Below, piece after piece: positions 27,853 through 36,647 of a stretch of 64,000 nucleotides of DNA; positions within the stretch are counted from its first letter, which is position 1, and each line of letters begins with the position of its first letter. The stretch spans positions 1-64,000 of the forward strand of contig NZ_LVYD01000065.1 in assembly GCF_002077945.1 (NCBI RefSeq). Reading direction: 5' to 3'. A program made the translations under genes and the position numbers. Origin of the DNA: Niastella vici (GTDB lineage: Bacteria; Bacteroidota; Bacteroidia; Chitinophagales; Chitinophagaceae). The notes below the pieces were generated by a model. That model was not told the origin of the DNA and searched no databases. It was given only the letters and a program-made list of their open reading frames with translations.

Positions 27853-28268
27853 AAAAACAAAACATATTTCCGCACCGCAAAACGATGGCATTAATGCTCA
27901 CTATTATTTCATTTATAATGCTGTCGGCCTTCCATATCCAACAGCAGGAATGGAAAGCGCCTGCCTCCGCCGATGCAAAAAAGAACCCGCTGACAAACGA
28001 TGCCACTACTATCAGCGCCGCCAAAGCAGTATATGTAAAGGAATGCCAGAGCTGTCATGGTAAAAAAGGTAAAGGTGATGGCCCCTCGGCTACAGACCTG
28101 GATAAACCGGCTGGAAATTTTACTACTGCCAAAACACAAGATCAGAGCGATGGCGCTTTATTCTGGAAAATTTCAGAAGGCCGTAAGCCAATGCCTTCCT
28201 TTAAAAAGAAACTTACGGAATTGCAGATATGGCAAACCGTTGTATATATGAGAACATTTAAACAATAA
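27849..28268 (+). CDS. Mono-haem c-type cytochrome
   Basis: A 139-residue exported cytochrome. The N-terminal hydrophobic segment (MALMLTIISFIMLSAF) is a signal or anchor. The haem site CQSCHGKKGKGDGPSA and the distal Met in EGRKPMPSFKKKLTE fit a class I cytochrome c. The start overlaps the upstream stop (ATGA). It likely accepts electrons from the FeS/NrfD module and passes them onward in the periplasm. Confidence 0.88.
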   Translation: MKKQNIFPHRKTMALMLTIISFIMLSAFHIQQQEWKAPASADAKKNPLTNDATTISAAKAVYVKECQSCHGKKGKGDGPSATDLDKPAGNFTTAKTQDQSDGALFWKISEGRKPMPSFKKKLTELQIWQTVVYMRTFKQ

Positions 28269-28320
28269 TCTAATCCACCCATAGATAGCAGGATAACCTT
28301 AAAATGGACAATTTATATTT

Positions 28321-29484
28321 ATGAGAACAAAAATTTTTATCACGCTACTGAGCTTTTCATTGATTGCTTCCGCTTCTCATGCCCAGCAATACAATGAAGA
28401 ATTAATTGACAGCCTTATAAAAAGTAAGGCCCAGGCCCAGGTAGCGCGCAACAGCAAATTTCTGATCTCGGGCTATACCAATATGACGGCCCGGTTTTCA
28501 AAAGATGAATCATCTTTTTCCAACATCAGCCTGGTACCCATTTTACTTTGGAAACCATCTGAAAAAATCCTTGTGGAAGCGGAACTGGAAACAGGACTGG
28601 AAGGTAGTGAAACAAGTATTGAGCTCGGTTACGCAGATGTTTCTTTTTTCGTAAACAAATACCTGACCATTCGCACCGGCAAGTTCATTTCTCCTTTTGG
28701 TATTTTCCAGGACAGGTTGCATCCCTCTTGGATCAACAAATTACCCACATTTCCTGTAGGTACGGGAGAAGATGAACTGGGTGTAGGCCCTACTTCAGAA
28801 ATAGGAGTTGATTTTCGGGGTGGCGTACCGCTTGGTACGGCAAAAATGAATTACAGTGTTTTTTTAGCCAATGGCGCCCAACTCATCACGGATCCTGCTG
28901 AACCGGAAAAACAAGGCACCCTTACTTATGGTAATGCAGAAGCCATTAGCAAAAAACTTACCGCGGGTGGCAGGCTGGGTTTACTGCCCTTCTCCAACTC
29001 GTCTTTGGAGCTCGGTGTTTCCTACCGAACCGGAAACGTAGGCGATAAAAACTCAACATACAAAAATGTCGGCGCCCAAATGTATGCGTTTGATCTCACT
29101 TATGTTCATCAACTGGAATTTATTAAAGGATTGTTTGATGTAAAAGCCCAGTACAACAAAGTGAATGTAGATAAGGCGGCATATATCGACCCCGACGATC
29201 AAACTGGCAATACCCCCTACACTTTTGATAATAAGAGAAGTTCTTTTTTTACACAGGCAGCTTACAAACCAACGATGCTGCAAAATAAATTTCTGAAGAA
29301 AGCCGAACTGGTATTTAGATATGCAGAATATAACCCGCCGGATGGAGCTAAAGATGCAGACGACATCAAACAATATACCTACGGCCTTAATTATTGGTTC
29401 ACCTGGAGAACGGTACTCAAAGCAGCTTACCAGTCGCAGAAAGACAATAATGTTTTCTTTTTACAGATAGCCGTTGGTTTTTAA
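28321..29484 (+). CDS. Outer-membrane beta-barrel (porin-like)
   Basis: A 387-residue protein with a signal peptide ending SASHAQ, a short N-terminal helix (ELIDSLIKSKAQAQVA), then alternating beta strands such as KFLISGYTNMTARF and YLTIRTGKFISPFGIFQDRL, ending in the aromatic FFLQIAVGF typical of barrels. The pattern is that of phosphate-selective or general porins. It lies in an electron-transfer operon between two cytochrome genes, so a role in a trans-envelope conduit or in substrate entry is possible. Confidence 0.75.
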   Translation: MRTKIFITLLSFSLIASASHAQQYNEELIDSLIKSKAQAQVARNSKFLISGYTNMTARFSKDESSFSNISLVPILLWKPSEKILVEAELETGLEGSETSIELGYADVSFFVNKYLTIRTGKFISPFGIFQDRLHPSWINKLPTFPVGTGEDELGVGPTSEIGVDFRGGVPLGTAKMNYSVFLANGAQLITDPAEPEKQGTLTYGNAEAISKKLTAGGRLGLLPFSNSSLELGVSYRTGNVGDKNSTYKNVGAQMYAFDLTYVHQLEFIKGLFDVKAQYNKVNVDKAAYIDPDDQTGNTPYTFDNKRSSFFTQAAYKPTMLQNKFLKKAELVFRYAEYNPPDGAKDADDIKQYTYGLNYWFTWRTVLKAAYQSQKDNNVFFLQIAVGF

Positions 29485-29509
29485 TTCGCCATTTTAAAAA
29501 ACTGAATGT

Positions 29510-29773
29510 ATGAAACGAAAAATAATTATAACAGCCTCTTTGCTTGTAGCGACACTTATTGTAATCATTCAAAGTTGTGTATCCACAAAAGTAACCGATA
29601 AAAGCGGTAACCAGTTATGGAGTGAGAATTGCCAGCGATGTCATAATACACCGCCCAGTTCAGCATTTACCAACATACAATGGGAAATCGTGAACACGCA
29701 TATGAAGCAAAGGGCTATGCTCACCGATGAGGAGTATAAAAAGATACTTGATTTTATGCAGCAGGGGGATTAA
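29510..29773 (+). CDS. Small haem c lipoprotein
   Basis: An 87-residue protein with a lipoprotein signal (hydrophobic stretch then IIQSC) and one haem motif, CQRCHNTPP. The C-terminus (HMKQRAMLTDEEYKKILDFM) supplies possible Met ligands. It is probably an outer-membrane- or periplasm-anchored electron carrier, placed between the porin-like gene and another barrel gene. Confidence 0.8.
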   Translation: MKRKIIITASLLVATLIVIIQSCVSTKVTDKSGNQLWSENCQRCHNTPPSSAFTNIQWEIVNTHMKQRAMLTDEEYKKILDFMQQGD

Positions 29774-29827
29774 AGAAAAATGAAAAAGGGCATCGCCAAC
29801 ATTCCAATGCCCCTTAAAAAACAGGTT

Positions 29828-30715
29828 ATGAATAAGACAACTTTTTTTACCGGCGTTCTTGTGACTCTGATTACAATTGGAGTACACACTTTCGCACAAC
29901 AACAACCAACAAGTGATTCAATATTCAATAGCAATGGTAAGGACAAATCATATGCCTTAGTTGGCATGACATATAATAGCGATATTGTTTTTTTGGGTCG
30001 CAGGAGCCCGGTAAAATCCCCTTATGTATCCGCGTCATTAAGCTATTATAATAAAACTGGTCTGTATTTAACAGGTACTATTTCCTGGTTGGCATCGTCT
30101 AAAGGAAAAGGAATCGATTTATTTACTGCTTCAGGCGGATACGATTACAATAAGAAAAAATTTGTTGCTGGCATTTTTGCTACAGGATATGTTTTTAATA
30201 GCAAAAGTCAAACAGCTAAATCTGCATTAACCGGTAAACTTAATGCCTATGCTGATTATGATTTTGATATACTGGAAATTTATGGTGATGGCACACTTTA
30301 TTTGAGCAATGAAATGGATTACGTTTTCAGTTTGGCAGTAAGTCACAATTTTTACGCAAGGAATGGCAAACTGGAAATCAGCCCTTCTTTTTCGTTGTAT
30401 GCAGGCACCCAAAACTATTTCAGCAATTACAATAATAACATGCGTTTTGGGCAGCACATGCTTAATAACATAAATATCCCTTCGATGGGAACCGGTATGA
30501 TGGGTAAAGGGACATTTAATATGCTGGATTATGAATTCGGCCTGCCGGTGCAATATCTGCTCAAACGGTTTCAATTTTTTTTCTTCCCGGTATATGCAAT
30601 ACCGGTCAATGCAGCAACCATTACAGAAAATCAAAATACTTACAAGGAAGACCTTTCAAACACCTTTTACTGGTCTTTGGGGGTGAGTTATAAAATTTCT
30701 AAACTAAAAAAATAA
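29828..30715 (+). CDS. Outer-membrane beta-barrel protein
   Basis: A 295-residue protein from the Met at 29828, chosen because MNKTTFFTGVLVTLITIGV is a clean signal peptide; a frame upstream to 29780 adds an unlikely leader. The body shows alternating strands (VSASLSYYNKTGLYLTGTISW, SLAVSHNFYARNGKLEISPSF) ending WSLGVSYKISKL. No family was recognised. It follows the haem lipoprotein and precedes the DUF6799 gene by 5 bp. Confidence 0.65.
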   Translation: MNKTTFFTGVLVTLITIGVHTFAQQQPTSDSIFNSNGKDKSYALVGMTYNSDIVFLGRRSPVKSPYVSASLSYYNKTGLYLTGTISWLASSKGKGIDLFTASGGYDYNKKKFVAGIFATGYVFNSKSQTAKSALTGKLNAYADYDFDILEIYGDGTLYLSNEMDYVFSLAVSHNFYARNGKLEISPSFSLYAGTQNYFSNYNNNMRFGQHMLNNINIPSMGTGMMGKGTFNMLDYEFGLPVQYLLKRFQFFFFPVYAIPVNAATITENQNTYKEDLSNTFYWSLGVSYKISKLKK

Positions 30716-30720
30716 GCAAC

Positions 30721-31116
30721 ATGAAAAAGATATTCTTAGCGGCTTTGTCAGTACTATTATTTACAACCATAACCATGGCTCAGCAACAGGGCGAAAACAA
30801 AAATCAGCAAAATGCCGTGGCAAATGATGAACACCTCATGATGAAAGAAGGGAAGATGTATCATAATGTGACCGGGAAGGAAATGATGCTGGAAAATCCA
30901 ATGACCATGCCAAACGGAACTGTGATCCATCCGGATGGGTCTTATCAGTTAAAAAACGGAAAACAAAGGAAGCTGCTCAATGGGCAATGTATGGATATGA
31001 ATGGCAAAAAATACCGGTCACATCAAATGTTCCAAAAGAGCGTGATGCGAACGCAAGGTGCAAATATGCATGCTGGTAGTAATCATCTAAATATGAATAT
31101 GAGTGGTCATCATTAA
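30721..31116 (+). CDS. Secreted DUF6799 protein
   Basis: A 131-residue protein with a signal peptide ending TITMAQ. The mature part carries MMKEGKMYHNVTGKEMML, MTMPNGTVIHPDGSYQLK and LLNGQCMDMNGK, the DUF6799 pattern, and a Met/His-rich tail (NMHAGSNHLNMNMSGHH) likely to bind copper. It is the sort of small Met-rich protein common in Bacteroidota copper loci. Confidence 0.75.
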   Translation: MKKIFLAALSVLLFTTITMAQQQGENKNQQNAVANDEHLMMKEGKMYHNVTGKEMMLENPMTMPNGTVIHPDGSYQLKNGKQRKLLNGQCMDMNGKKYRSHQMFQKSVMRTQGANMHAGSNHLNMNMSGHH

Positions 31117-31181
31117 TTTTTGACCTCGTGTATTTGCGAAGCATGCATGTACTGTTGCTATTTCTATATGGAGATGAGAAC

Positions 31182-31204
31182 TTCCCCTTGCGAAAAAAGG
31201 GGAA
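31182..31204 (+). terminator. Hairpin after DUF6799 gene
   Basis: An 8-bp stem TTCCCCTT/AAGGGGAA (31182-31189 and 31197-31204) with a 7-base loop lies between the DUF6799 and YceI-like genes. It has no T-run, so termination would be weak. Confidence 0.35.
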
Positions 31205-31227
31205 AGGAATTAAATAAATAACTGTAT

Positions 31228-31758
31228 ATGCGCAAAAGTTTAATAATGATCTGGTTTCTGTGCATCGAAATTACTTTGTCTGCGCAGGTTTATGTAACGC
31301 AAACAGGCAATATTCAAATAAGTGGGAAATATGGCGACGTAGATATATCAGCGGTGAGCGCTCAACTGCATATGCAAGTGAATTATGACAGAGCGGAAAT
31401 TAATATGCGGCTGGTGCTTCCCAGTCTGGTAACAGGTAACGATTCGTTAAACCGGTTGTTGCGCAACCAAACGGATGCTGAAGTACACTTTAGCGGCAAA
31501 ATGAATATCAGCTATATTCAAACTAAATCGCATCCCAGGCAAAAATTTTTAACGGCAGGCACGCTGACAATAAATGGTGTCAAGAGGCCTTTCAGCTTTA
31601 ATTCAGTACTGGAACATTTTCCCGCAGGAAATAAGAGCTGCAATCTGACGGCTTCATTTACCATTAACCTGGATGAGTTTGGAATCAAAACCGGCCCCCA
31701 TGAGAACATGGTGCGTATAAAAATGAATCAACTGGTCTTAAAGAGACCTGGGGAGTAG
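31228..31758 (+). CDS. YceI-like lipid-binding protein
   Basis: A 176-residue secreted protein (signal ending TLSAQ). The mature part resembles YceI proteins: beta-rich, with LRNQTDAEVHFSGKMN, FLTAGTLTINGVKRPFSFN and a late FTINLDEFGIKTGP strand. YceI forms a lipocalin-like barrel that can bind isoprenoids. Here it follows electron-transfer genes, so a quinone-related role is possible, which is inference. Confidence 0.7.
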   Translation: MRKSLIMIWFLCIEITLSAQVYVTQTGNIQISGKYGDVDISAVSAQLHMQVNYDRAEINMRLVLPSLVTGNDSLNRLLRNQTDAEVHFSGKMNISYIQTKSHPRQKFLTAGTLTINGVKRPFSFNSVLEHFPAGNKSCNLTASFTINLDEFGIKTGPHENMVRIKMNQLVLKRPGE

Positions 31759-31789
31759 TAAGGTTGTCAACAAGTAAAAAACAAGTTAT

Positions 31790-32419
31790 ATGAAATACAT
31801 TATTTTAATAGCAGTCTCCCTCTTAATCATAAGCGGCTGCGGCACATACAGTAACCTTTATTCCGACTACGACAAATCAGCAGACTTTACAAAGTATAAA
31901 ACGTTTGCCTGGCTGCCTGATAAAGCAGATACCACTAATACACCTTATAACAATGAAATTATCCGGAATAATATCCGAAACTATTTTGGGCAATGCATGA
32001 GCGACAGGGGTTATTCCTTTAATGCAGAAAATCCGGATGTACTGATGCAGTTGGTAATTACAAATACCCAAAAAGAAAGGGTTACTACCACCTATCCATC
32101 TAATTATTATTATCGGCCATATTATTATGGCAGTTATTATTACCATCCGTATACGTTTGGATACTATTACCGCTATTATCCATCCTACAATTATTCGGAT
32201 GGAAGTGGATACTCCACCACCCGAACAACAGCGTATGTAAACGGCGCTATCACTTTAAATTTTATCGATAGAATAACCAACAAGCTGGTATGGACGGGCA
32301 CCGCAGAAGGAGACATTTATGACCCAGGTATGATAAGCCGTGACTTGCATCCTGCAGTGCACCGCATTATTGAAAAGTATCCTGTAAAACCCATTAATGG
32401 CAAAAACCACCGCATATAA
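31790..32419 (+). CDS. DUF4136 lipoprotein, Tyr-rich
   Basis: A 209-residue lipoprotein (LLIISGC) with the DUF4136 start YDKSADFTKYKTFAWLPD and end ITLNFIDRITNKLVWTGTAEG. The middle (about 105-140) is unusually Tyr-rich (NYYYRPYYYGSYYYHPY), which is an insertion common in Bacteroidota members. It is membrane-anchored and its function is unknown. Confidence 0.8.
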   Translation: MKYIILIAVSLLIISGCGTYSNLYSDYDKSADFTKYKTFAWLPDKADTTNTPYNNEIIRNNIRNYFGQCMSDRGYSFNAENPDVLMQLVITNTQKERVTTTYPSNYYYRPYYYGSYYYHPYTFGYYYRYYPSYNYSDGSGYSTTRTTAYVNGAITLNFIDRITNKLVWTGTAEGDIYDPGMISRDLHPAVHRIIEKYPVKPINGKNHRI

Positions 32420-32432
32420 TAAACGATTACAG

Positions 32433-32664
32433 ATGAAAACGAATAACGAAATCATATTGCAATCCCTCGGTGCCGCCCAAACCGTAACAGGTTCTAAACA
32501 TGATGGAAACGATTGGCCATTTGAAAAAAGCAGGCATGAAACCACCAATATGCATCGAAATTGCAGGTGACCGGATGTATTCTATTACCCATCTTTCCAA
32601 CGCAATTAAAGTGGATGAATTGCTCGCAGAGGAGATTTGTAAAAATTGTTTTGTGGTTAATTAA
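32433..32664 (+). pseudogene. MBL-fold hydrolase start joined to an unrelated C-terminal piece
   Basis: A frame at 32433-32570 opens MKTNNEIILQSLGAAQTVTG followed by SKH, the standard N-terminus of metallo-beta-lactamase-fold RNA-processing-type hydrolases. It then runs into unrelated sequence and stops after 45 codons. A second frame (32503-32664, starting METIGHLKKAGM) reads as the C-terminal end of another protein that I cannot name. This looks like a large deletion joining the start of one gene to the end of another. Confidence 0.6.
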
Positions 32665-32674
32665 ACAAAGTTTT

Positions 32675-33193
32675 ATGAAATCTATTTCAAGAATTGAAAA
32701 CTATAATGCAACACCTGAACAGGTATTCAAGTGTATTGATGATCTAGGCGTAACAGGCATGCACATGACGGAATCTTCTGCGATGATGATGGGCAGCAAA
32801 CTTCACCTTGAATACCTGACAGAAAACCATACGGGTTTGGGTTCCCGGTACAGGTGGACAGGTAGAATGATGGGTACGTCAATGGGTTTTAACGTGGAAG
32901 TAACGAAATGGACTGCCGCCGAAGAAAAGATTTGGGAAACCATTGGGAATACTAGACTCATAATTTATTCCTGGTACAGAATACATTTAATAGTTACTCC
33001 AATGCCTGATGGAGCTAAAGCCGAGTTGTCTATCAGCTATGAAAAACCAAAAGAATTCTTTAATAATATTTTGTCTTTCCTTTTTGCTGATTGGTATTGC
33101 AAATGGTGCTTAAAACACATGTTGGGGGATGCAAAAAAAGCGCTCGGGATGAAGGCAAATAATACGAAACATTTTAAAAACAAAAAATTATGA
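32675..33193 (+). CDS. SRPBCC-family protein
   Basis: A 172-residue protein from the Met at 32675, chosen because the longer frame upstream overlaps the preceding remnant and has no family match. The sequence opens SISRIENYNATPEQVFKCID, has an RYRWTGRMMGTSMGFNVEV sheet and a long C-terminal helix ending WCLKHMLGDAKKAL, as in START-like polyketide-cyclase/SRPBCC proteins that bind hydrophobic ligands. It overlaps the glycosidase gene by 4 bp. Confidence 0.7.
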   Translation: MKSISRIENYNATPEQVFKCIDDLGVTGMHMTESSAMMMGSKLHLEYLTENHTGLGSRYRWTGRMMGTSMGFNVEVTKWTAAEEKIWETIGNTRLIIYSWYRIHLIVTPMPDGAKAELSISYEKPKEFFNNILSFLFADWYCKWCLKHMLGDAKKALGMKANNTKHFKNKKL

Positions 33194-34878
33194 AATCGGT
33201 TCATGATATAGACCTGTCTCCTAAACCGGGTAAAAAATACTGGAAGAGTTGTCATCGCGAATGGCGGGAGGAGTTCATCTATTTTTTATTGGTTGACCGC
33301 TTTCATGACAGCAATAAACGGCACAAAGCAGATTTTGATGTAAGGCATCCCGGTTTTGGTGATGATGTGCAATTAAGTAAGCAATGCGGCGGTACACTTC
33401 GCGGTATCATCGATCAACTTGAATATATCAAAAACCTGGGGTGTACATCCATCTGGCTCAGCCCTGTTTTTAAAAATAATCCTGAATCGTATCATGGTTA
33501 TGCTATTGAGAATTATTTGGAGATAGACGAACGTTTTGGCACAAAGGACGACCTGGAAGATTTGGTAGAAATGGCGCATGATTATGACATGCGGGTGTTC
33601 CTTGATATTGTGTTGCATCATGCCGGTAATAATTGGACTTATCCGGGTGGTTACGACTATTATTATTACGAAGGTATTGAATTTCCATTTGGCAACTGGC
33701 GATACGAAGACAAGCCAATTCCCATTGAATTGCGTAACCCCGCTTTGTACGGGCGCAAAGGGCAGATAAAACATTTTGATGCATACCCTGAAACAAGAGA
33801 TGGCGATTTTTTTAGTCTAAAAGCATTTAAAAACGATGAATCGAGAGAAGCGATTTATGTACAAAAAATACTAACCGCTATTCATTGTTATTGGATACGG
33901 GAGGTTGATATAGATGGTTTCAGGCTGGATGCCGTAAAGCATATGGGAGAGCTGGCCATCAGCCGTTTTTGTTCTTATATAAGAGAGTATGCTTACTCTC
34001 TGGGTAAAAGAAATTTCTTTTTGTTTGGAGAATTGGTTGGTGCTGATGCTATGTTTAGCCATTATGTTGGCCCCAAAACACTGGCCACCTATAATGACCA
34101 GAATCTTTATTACGGATTAAATTCCGTGTTGGATTTTCAGTTATACTTTGCACTGGAAGGAGTAATCAAAGGAAAGGATTCACCAGGAAAATTAATTGAG
34201 AGATATACTGAATTGCAAAAAAATGCTTTGGACAGGGGCGAATATGGTGAGTTCCTCGTGACCTTTCTTGATAATCATGACCAGATAGGTGATGAATTCA
34301 AACACCGGTTTGGGTACAATTCCGAACCGGAACAAATCATTGCCGGCATTGCCTTTTTACTTTGTGCGCTGGGTACCCCTTGTATTTATTATGGTACGGA
34401 ACAGGGACTGGATGGATGCGGTAAAGGAGACCGTTACATCAGGGAATGCCTGTTCAATCCGAACGATAAGACTACAGATTTACTCAATCAGCAATCAGAG
34501 ATATATAAAGCCATTGCTTCAATTGCACACTTCAGAAATGAAAGCAACATATTGAGATTTGGTAGAATGTTTATGCGGGAAACCTCAAAAGATAATATTC
34601 ACTTCCATTTGCCTGAATGCAACAAATGCACTCTGGCGTTTTCCAGGATATTATATGACCAGGAAGTAGTGTTCGTTTTTAATTCATCTATCTGTGATGC
34701 AAGAGAAGAGCACATCATGGTGGATTGCCAGTTAAACCACAGTCGTAAATGGATGACACCTGTTTATGGTTATAAAAGCAATGTGGAAATACTGCATTCA
34801 GAGAATCCTGCTAACCCCGTTTGCTATATCAAATTGTATTTAAAGCCGATGCAACTGGTGATATTGAAAAATTATTGA
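33190..34878 (+). CDS. Alpha-amylase-family (GH13) glycosidase
   Basis: A 562-residue cytoplasmic enzyme with no signal peptide. GH13 motifs are present: region I DIVLHHAGN, region II DGFRLDAVKH with nucleophile D247, region III FLFGELVG with acid/base E281, and region IV FLDNHDQ with D364. The barrel opens with YFLLVDRFHD. It should cleave or rearrange alpha-glucans or related sugars. Its place in the island next to an SRPBCC gene and an ArsR regulator suggests a stress-metabolism role that I cannot specify. Confidence 0.9.
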   Translation: MKSVHDIDLSPKPGKKYWKSCHREWREEFIYFLLVDRFHDSNKRHKADFDVRHPGFGDDVQLSKQCGGTLRGIIDQLEYIKNLGCTSIWLSPVFKNNPESYHGYAIENYLEIDERFGTKDDLEDLVEMAHDYDMRVFLDIVLHHAGNNWTYPGGYDYYYYEGIEFPFGNWRYEDKPIPIELRNPALYGRKGQIKHFDAYPETRDGDFFSLKAFKNDESREAIYVQKILTAIHCYWIREVDIDGFRLDAVKHMGELAISRFCSYIREYAYSLGKRNFFLFGELVGADAMFSHYVGPKTLATYNDQNLYYGLNSVLDFQLYFALEGVIKGKDSPGKLIERYTELQKNALDRGEYGEFLVTFLDNHDQIGDEFKHRFGYNSEPEQIIAGIAFLLCALGTPCIYYGTEQGLDGCGKGDRYIRECLFNPNDKTTDLLNQQSEIYKAIASIAHFRNESNILRFGRMFMRETSKDNIHFHLPECNKCTLAFSRILYDQEVVFVFNSSICDAREEHIMVDCQLNHSRKWMTPVYGYKSNVEILHSENPANPVCYIKLYLKPMQLVILKNY

Positions 34879-34997
34879 GATTATTCAGCTAACTGTATAA
34901 TCAGATATTGGTATGACAAAAATCAGTTTTAGCAGCAATGGCAGTCATGTTTTTTTCACAGGATTTGAAAGATCTTTAAGACTAGCAATCTGATAAT

Positions 34998-35303
34998 ATG
35001 GCTAAAAACATTAACAAGAGACCCAATAAAGATGAGATGCAGGAAATGGCCGAAGCAATGAAGGCAATGGCGCATTCAGACAGGCTGGCAATACTGAAAC
35101 TGTTATGCAAAAATCAGGCAGATGGTTTGACGGTGAAAACATTATATGAAAGGCTACAGCTTCAACAACCCATTGTATCCCGTCACCTGAATATATTAAA
35201 AAGCGCAGGAGTGGTAAGACGGATTCGGGACGGCCAAAAGATATCTTATTGTGTGTGCATAGATAAAAAAAATATAGAATCGCTTTTAAAATGCTTTTGC
35301 TGA
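34998..35303 (+). CDS. ArsR-type transcriptional regulator
   Basis: A 101-residue winged-helix protein: MAHSDRLAILKLLC (helix 1 of the domain), TLYERLQLQQPIVSRHLNILK (recognition helix), then the wing GVVRRIRDGQKISY. The usual ArsR metal motif ELCVCDL in helix 3 is absent. Instead, Cys cluster at the end (YCVCID and KCFC). If it senses metals it would do so through these. It sits 58 bp before the cusA part and is the likely regulator of the efflux operon, which is inference from position. Confidence 0.85.
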   Translation: MAKNINKRPNKDEMQEMAEAMKAMAHSDRLAILKLLCKNQADGLTVKTLYERLQLQQPIVSRHLNILKSAGVVRRIRDGQKISYCVCIDKKNIESLLKCFC

Positions 35304-35361
35304 TTTTTTTTAACGGAACTAATCATGCATCCTCTTAATTAAATAATTAAATGGTATTACT

Positions 35362-36633
35362 ATGATTGAAAAAATAGTTTCCTGGTCAATTCGAAACCGA
35401 TTCTTTGTTTGGATCGGGATCATCATGATAGCGGTCGGTGGTGTTTATGCTATACAGCAAACACCAGTCGATGCATTGCCCGACCTTTCCGAAAACCAGG
35501 TTATTATTTTTACCGAATACATGGGTCGTAATCCCAAAATCATGGAAGATCAGATTACCTATCCGCTCGTTTCAAATTTGCAGGGAATTCCCCGTATTAA
35601 GTCGATAAGAGCGGCTTCTATGTTTGGCATGAGTTTCATTTTTGTGGTTTTTAAAGATGATGTGGATGTATATTGGGCACGCACCAGAGTGTTGGAAAGA
35701 CTTAATTATGCACAAAAATTTTTACCACAAGGTGTAACGCCTTCCCTCGGACCTGATGGAACAGGTTTAGGCCACGTTTTTTGGTATACACTGGAGGGCA
35801 AAGGATATAACCTGGGAGAATTAAGGGCGCTGCAGGACTGGTATGTAAAATTTGCTTTACAAAATGTTGAAGGAGTAAGCGAAGTGGCTTCTTTCGGTGG
35901 CTTTCAAAAGCGGTACCAGGTAACGCTTGATCCACATAAACTCGTTTATTACGGTATTCCATTAATGGATGTAACCAGGGCTGTTGCTGCGAATAATCGG
36001 GACGTAGGCGGTAGTTTGTATGAAATGAATGCCACCGGTTACCTTATTCGCGGGCTGGGTTATATTACCAGCCTTGATGATATCAAAGAAATCCCTATTG
36101 GTACTTATAGATCAATTCCAATCAGATTAAGCGATATAGCGGAAGTTCAAATGAGTTCTGATTTAAGACTGGGCATTGTTGATGAAAACGGAGAAGGTGA
36201 AGTAGTAGGTGGCATCGTGGTAATGCGTTTTGGCGAAAACGCCAAGGATGTAATAGAAAGAGCTAAGGTAAAAATGAAGGAAATTGAAAAAGGTCTCCCT
36301 GCGGGTGTAAAATTTAAGGCAGCTTATGATCGCAGCGATCTGATTTTGGCAGCCATTGGTACTTTAAAGGAAGCCTTATGGCAGGAAGTACTGATCGTTT
36401 GTATTGTGGTAATACTTTTTCTATTCAGCATTAAAAGCGGACTGGTTGCTATTATGTCAATTTTATTGTCTGTTCTTATAGGTTTTATCCTAATGAGATT
36501 GTTTGGCATAACCGCCAATATTTTGTCGTTAGGTGGTATTGCACTGGCAATAGGTGATGTGGTTGATCCGGGCATAGTAATGGCTGAAAATGCATATCGA
36601 TCGCTGACAAACCGTGTGCTCAAAATCAAATAA
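35362..36633 (+). pseudogene. cusA: CusA/CzcA RND efflux pump, N-terminal half (split gene)
   Basis: The 423-residue N-terminal half of a heavy-metal RND pump, running from transmembrane helix 1 (FFVWIGIIMIAVGGVYAI) through the first periplasmic pore part (PDLSENQVIIFTEY, QGIPRIKSIRAASMFG) to helix 4 with the proton-relay stretch IALAIGDVVDPGIVMAENAY. It ends at TAA 14 bp before the second half (36648). Stops occur in both frames across the junction, in the loop between helices 4 and 5. Together the halves make 1071 residues, the usual CusA length, so little sequence is lost. It could be a pseudogene or a pump made of two chains. Confidence 0.85.
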
Positions 36634-36647
36634 AAAAATAATCCTGT

